Source: JBHJHK01 sp050330975 (GTDB lineage Bacteria; Pseudomonadota; Gammaproteobacteria; Competibacterales; Competibacteraceae). Taken from it: a stretch of DNA of 7,674 bases. The position numbers were made by a program, and so were the translations under genes. Positions 5,849 through 7,674 of this stretch are shown piece after piece (within the stretch, counting starts at the first letter, position 1; each line of letters starts with the position of its first letter). The stretch lies in assembly GCA_050330975.1 (NCBI GenBank), contig JBHJHK010000509.1, forward strand, positions 1-7,674. The letters are read 5' to 3'. Below the pieces are notes generated by a model that was given only the letters and a program-made list of their open reading frames with translations, was not told the origin of the DNA and searched no databases.

Positions 5849-7651
5849 GGCCCGCCGGGGGTACAAAGGCGCCAAGGGCTCCGCTGAATGGTCGGCTTGA
5901 AACGCCTTGGCGACGGGTAACCCCTTGGCGATGGCACCGGCCAGGCCCTCCCCCCGCCAAGGATTGGCGTTGGGGGCGTAGAGGGCCCGGTCCAATTCCC
6001 TGACCAGAGAAGCCGCCGGCTCCTGGAGTCGGGCCGCCAATTCTCCAAGGCTCGTGGGGGGATTGCGCTGCCAGCGGTCGGCTCCGGCTCGAAGTAGCGC
6101 GCTGGCCGCCCCTTGGGGGTCGTCGTCGCCACAGGCCGCCGCCAAGGCCCGCTGCCAGCGGGGCTCCATCCGTCCCTGCCCAGGGCGAGGGTTGGCCTGG
6201 TCGGCGGCGGCTCCCCGGGGTGGCCGGCGGCGGTCGTTCCACCAACCCAGCAAGGTCATGAGCCACAGCCCCATGACCCCCAAACTAAACCAATACCAAA
6301 AGGCCTCTGTTATCCCCCCCGGCGGCGCTAGCCCTAGCCCACCTTCCCCCGGCAATGCTGGACTCGGGGGGGCGACCTCCGCGGGCGCTGGGGGAGCTGG
6401 GGGTGAGGTCGGACTGGGCCCGGGGGCCACGGCGGGGAGCACCGTCACCGTGCGGGCCGGCAACCGGGCCATGCGCTGGCGATCTTGGACCGTGTCCCAC
6501 CAGGGCAGGGTCACCGCCGGCAGGGTGTACTCACCTGGAGCCGACGGCACCAGGGCCACCCGCTGCTCTCGGCGGCCGTGGAACCAGCGGCCATCTTCCC
6601 GCGTGGCCACCTGGGGCTGGTCGGCGTAGGCTTTGAAGGCGTCGGGCAGGGGAAGGTCTAAGGTGGGCAACTGCACCCCCTCCAACCCCTGGGCCTCTAG
6701 GATCACCGTGCGGGTGATGGGTTCTCCCACCCGGGGCTCATCGACCTCGGACCAGCGCTCCTCCAAGGTCAATGCCCCCGCCGGCAGGAACGGGGCGCCG
6801 CTGAACCCCGCCGGCCGCTGGCGCACCTGGAGAGTGATGGCTTCACTCTCCAAGGTCACCGGTCGACCGCGGTTGAAGAAGCGATCCATGCCCCCCAAGC
6901 GCCCGCCGCTCTGGGCAATGCGCCCCTTAAAGGTCACAGCGGGGATGGTGATCTGGCCGCTCTTTTGGGGAAAGATGCCATAGCGGCGCTCAAAAACCCG
7001 GTAGCGACGGCCAAAGCGGGTCGCCTCGCTCTCCCGATCTTCCCCCAGGCGCTCCACGGCGGCGTCCACCACCCCCGGCGCCTCGAGGCTACCCCCCAAC
7101 AGGGGTATTCCCACCCACAACCGCTGGACGTAGAACACCTGGGACTGGATGTAGGGATCCAGGGGCTCGGCGCTCACCTCCAGGAAAATTTCCCGTCCCT
7201 GGTCGGCGGTGGGGGCGGGGTTGCCCGTGAGGACCGTCATGGTCAAGGGCTGGGTTTGCCGAGTCCCCACCCGCAGCGCCGGCACCGTGAGGCGCCCGCT
7301 CCTTTTGGGCTCCAACTCGATGCGCCGGGTGGTCACTTGGCGGACAGCGCCGTTGATCTGGGTGAAGTTGACGTCGGTGGTGGTGGAGAGGATGGCAAAA
7401 TCCCGGGTCAAGGGTCCAGGGTCCATCTCCGGCCAAGGCCCCTCAACCCGGATGGACAAATTGACCGTTTCCCCCTCGTAGATGACATCGCGCTCCAGCT
7501 GGGCACTGACCTCCTGGGCCCAGGCGCGGGGGGGGGGGGGGGGGGGGGGGGCGGGGGCGTGGTGGGCGGGGCGGGGGGGGGGGGGGTGGGGGGGGGGGGC
7601 GCCGCCGGGGGCCGGGCGGGCCGGTCGGGCCTGGGGCGCGGCGCCCGCCAC
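5846..7651 (-). CDS. batD: BatD-like protein (oxygen tolerance/Bat family), N-terminus lost in poly-G artefact
   Basis: Read on the minus strand, the reliable part begins at AWAQEVSAQLERDVIYEGE, which looks like the end of a signal peptide (AWA|QE) followed by the first beta strand of BatD. In the 601-codon reading, residues 46 to about 400 are beta-rich periplasmic repeats: EGETVNLSIRVEG; FERRYGIFPQKSGQITIPAV; and GEPITRTVILEAQGLEGVQLP. A Pro/Ala-rich linker (about 405-445), one membrane span (about 449-470, FWYWFSLGVMGLWLMTLLGWW) and a basic cytoplasmic tail follow. In Proteobacteria, BatD is often encoded at the end of a MoxR/DUF58/BatA/BatB operon, consistent with its convergent end here; its biochemical role is unclear. 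Residues before 43 in this frame are Pro/Ala/Gly encoded by the G-run block, and the only starts there (such as GTG at 7649-7651) are not credible. Treat the gene as 5'-incomplete beyond 7527. Confidence 0.82.
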   Translation of the reverse strand: MAGAAPQARPARPAPGGAPPPHPPPPRPAHHAPAPPPPPPPRAWAQEVSAQLERDVIYEGETVNLSIRVEGPWPEMDPGPLTRDFAILSTTTDVNFTQINGAVRQVTTRRIELEPKRSGRLTVPALRVGTRQTQPLTMTVLTGNPAPTADQGREIFLEVSAEPLDPYIQSQVFYVQRLWVGIPLLGGSLEAPGVVDAAVERLGEDRESEATRFGRRYRVFERRYGIFPQKSGQITIPAVTFKGRIAQSGGRLGGMDRFFNRGRPVTLESEAITLQVRQRPAGFSGAPFLPAGALTLEERWSEVDEPRVGEPITRTVILEAQGLEGVQLPTLDLPLPDAFKAYADQPQVATREDGRWFHGRREQRVALVPSAPGEYTLPAVTLPWWDTVQDRQRMARLPARTVTVLPAVAPGPSPTSPPAPPAPAEVAPPSPALPGEGGLGLAPPGGITEAFWYWFSLGVMGLWLMTLLGWWNDRRRPPRGAAADQANPRPGQGRMEPRWQRALAAACGDDDPQGAASALLRAGADRWQRNPPTSLGELAARLQEPAASLVRELDRALYAPNANPWRGEGLAGAIAKGLPVAKAFQADHSAEPLAPLYPRRA

Positions 7652-7674
7652 GCAGCGTGGCGCCGGGGGCTGGC
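7528..7674. other. Low-complexity poly-G terminal block, probable sequencing or assembly artefact
   Basis: Runs of 24 G (7528-7551), 14 G (7573-7586) and 12 G (7588-7599) are joined by G/C-only sequence. The 147 bases hold only two A and a handful of T. The block starts inside the BatD signal peptide, exactly where a hydrophobic core should be encoded, and continues to the window end. Poly-G tails are typical of two-colour Illumina chemistry when signal is lost. No gene content should be inferred from it. Confidence 0.85.
7646..7662. repeat. Short perfect inverted repeat near the window end
   Basis: CGCCACG (7646-7652) and CGTGGCG (7656-7662) form a 7-bp perfect stem with a CAG loop. It lies within the low-quality block, so it is more likely a fold-back or mis-assembly product than a biological hairpin. 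Confidence 0.35.

Noticed and set aside
5790..6266. Minus-strand 158-codon and overlapping frames at the BatD 3' end
   Set aside because: Out-of-frame shadows of the BatD gene, whose own frame shows a continuous membrane span and tail.
7528..7600. G-quadruplex or proline-rich protein domain
   Set aside because: The G-runs are too long and pure, lie at the sequence end, and replace an expected signal peptide; an artefact is a simpler explanation.

Overview
The window comes from a GC-rich Gram-negative bacterium, most likely a gammaproteobacterium. The reasons are secreted and periplasmic proteins with Gram-negative signal peptides, a sigma-54-type promoter with NtrC-like half-sites, and a BatD-family gene of the kind found in MoxR/Bat operons. 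No rRNA or marker gene is present, so the placement is an inference. There are no tRNAs, rRNAs, CRISPR arrays, transposases or phage genes.

Layout. (1) Positions 1-612, minus strand: a flavin reductase-family (FMN-binding split barrel) gene, cut by the left edge and apparently starting at TTG. (2) Positions 613-945: a divergent, gene-free control region. It holds a G-rich imperfect inverted repeat like a dispersed REP-type element, an NtrC-like half-site pair, a 12-bp perfect palindrome and a very good -24/-12 (sigma-54) promoter. (3) Positions 946-3971, plus strand: a complete polar amino-acid-type (PAAT) ABC importer in the order binding protein, ATPase, permease, permease, with gaps of 22, 5 and 32 nt. 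(4) Positions 3996-5720: an MscS-like membrane protein with a long periplasmic coiled coil, 24 nt after the last permease and probably in the same transcript. (5) Positions 5721-5845: a short convergent intergenic region with a nested hairpin. (6) Positions 5846 to about 7527, minus strand: a BatD-like protein. Its signal peptide runs into a low-complexity poly-G block (7528-7674) that looks like a sequencing or assembly artefact.

How the genes may work together. The promoter suggests that the importer is switched on by nitrogen limitation. The binding protein keeps the arginine that normally holds the ligand carboxylate but appears to lack the aspartate that normally holds the alpha-amino group, so its ligand may not be a standard alpha-amino acid. 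The MscS-like protein could link uptake to envelope tension or osmotic state, but only gene order supports this. BatD belongs to a separate, convergent unit. I see no clearly new multi-gene system. The most unusual items are the N-regulated transporter with an atypical binding site and the MscS-like protein with an apparent second beta domain.
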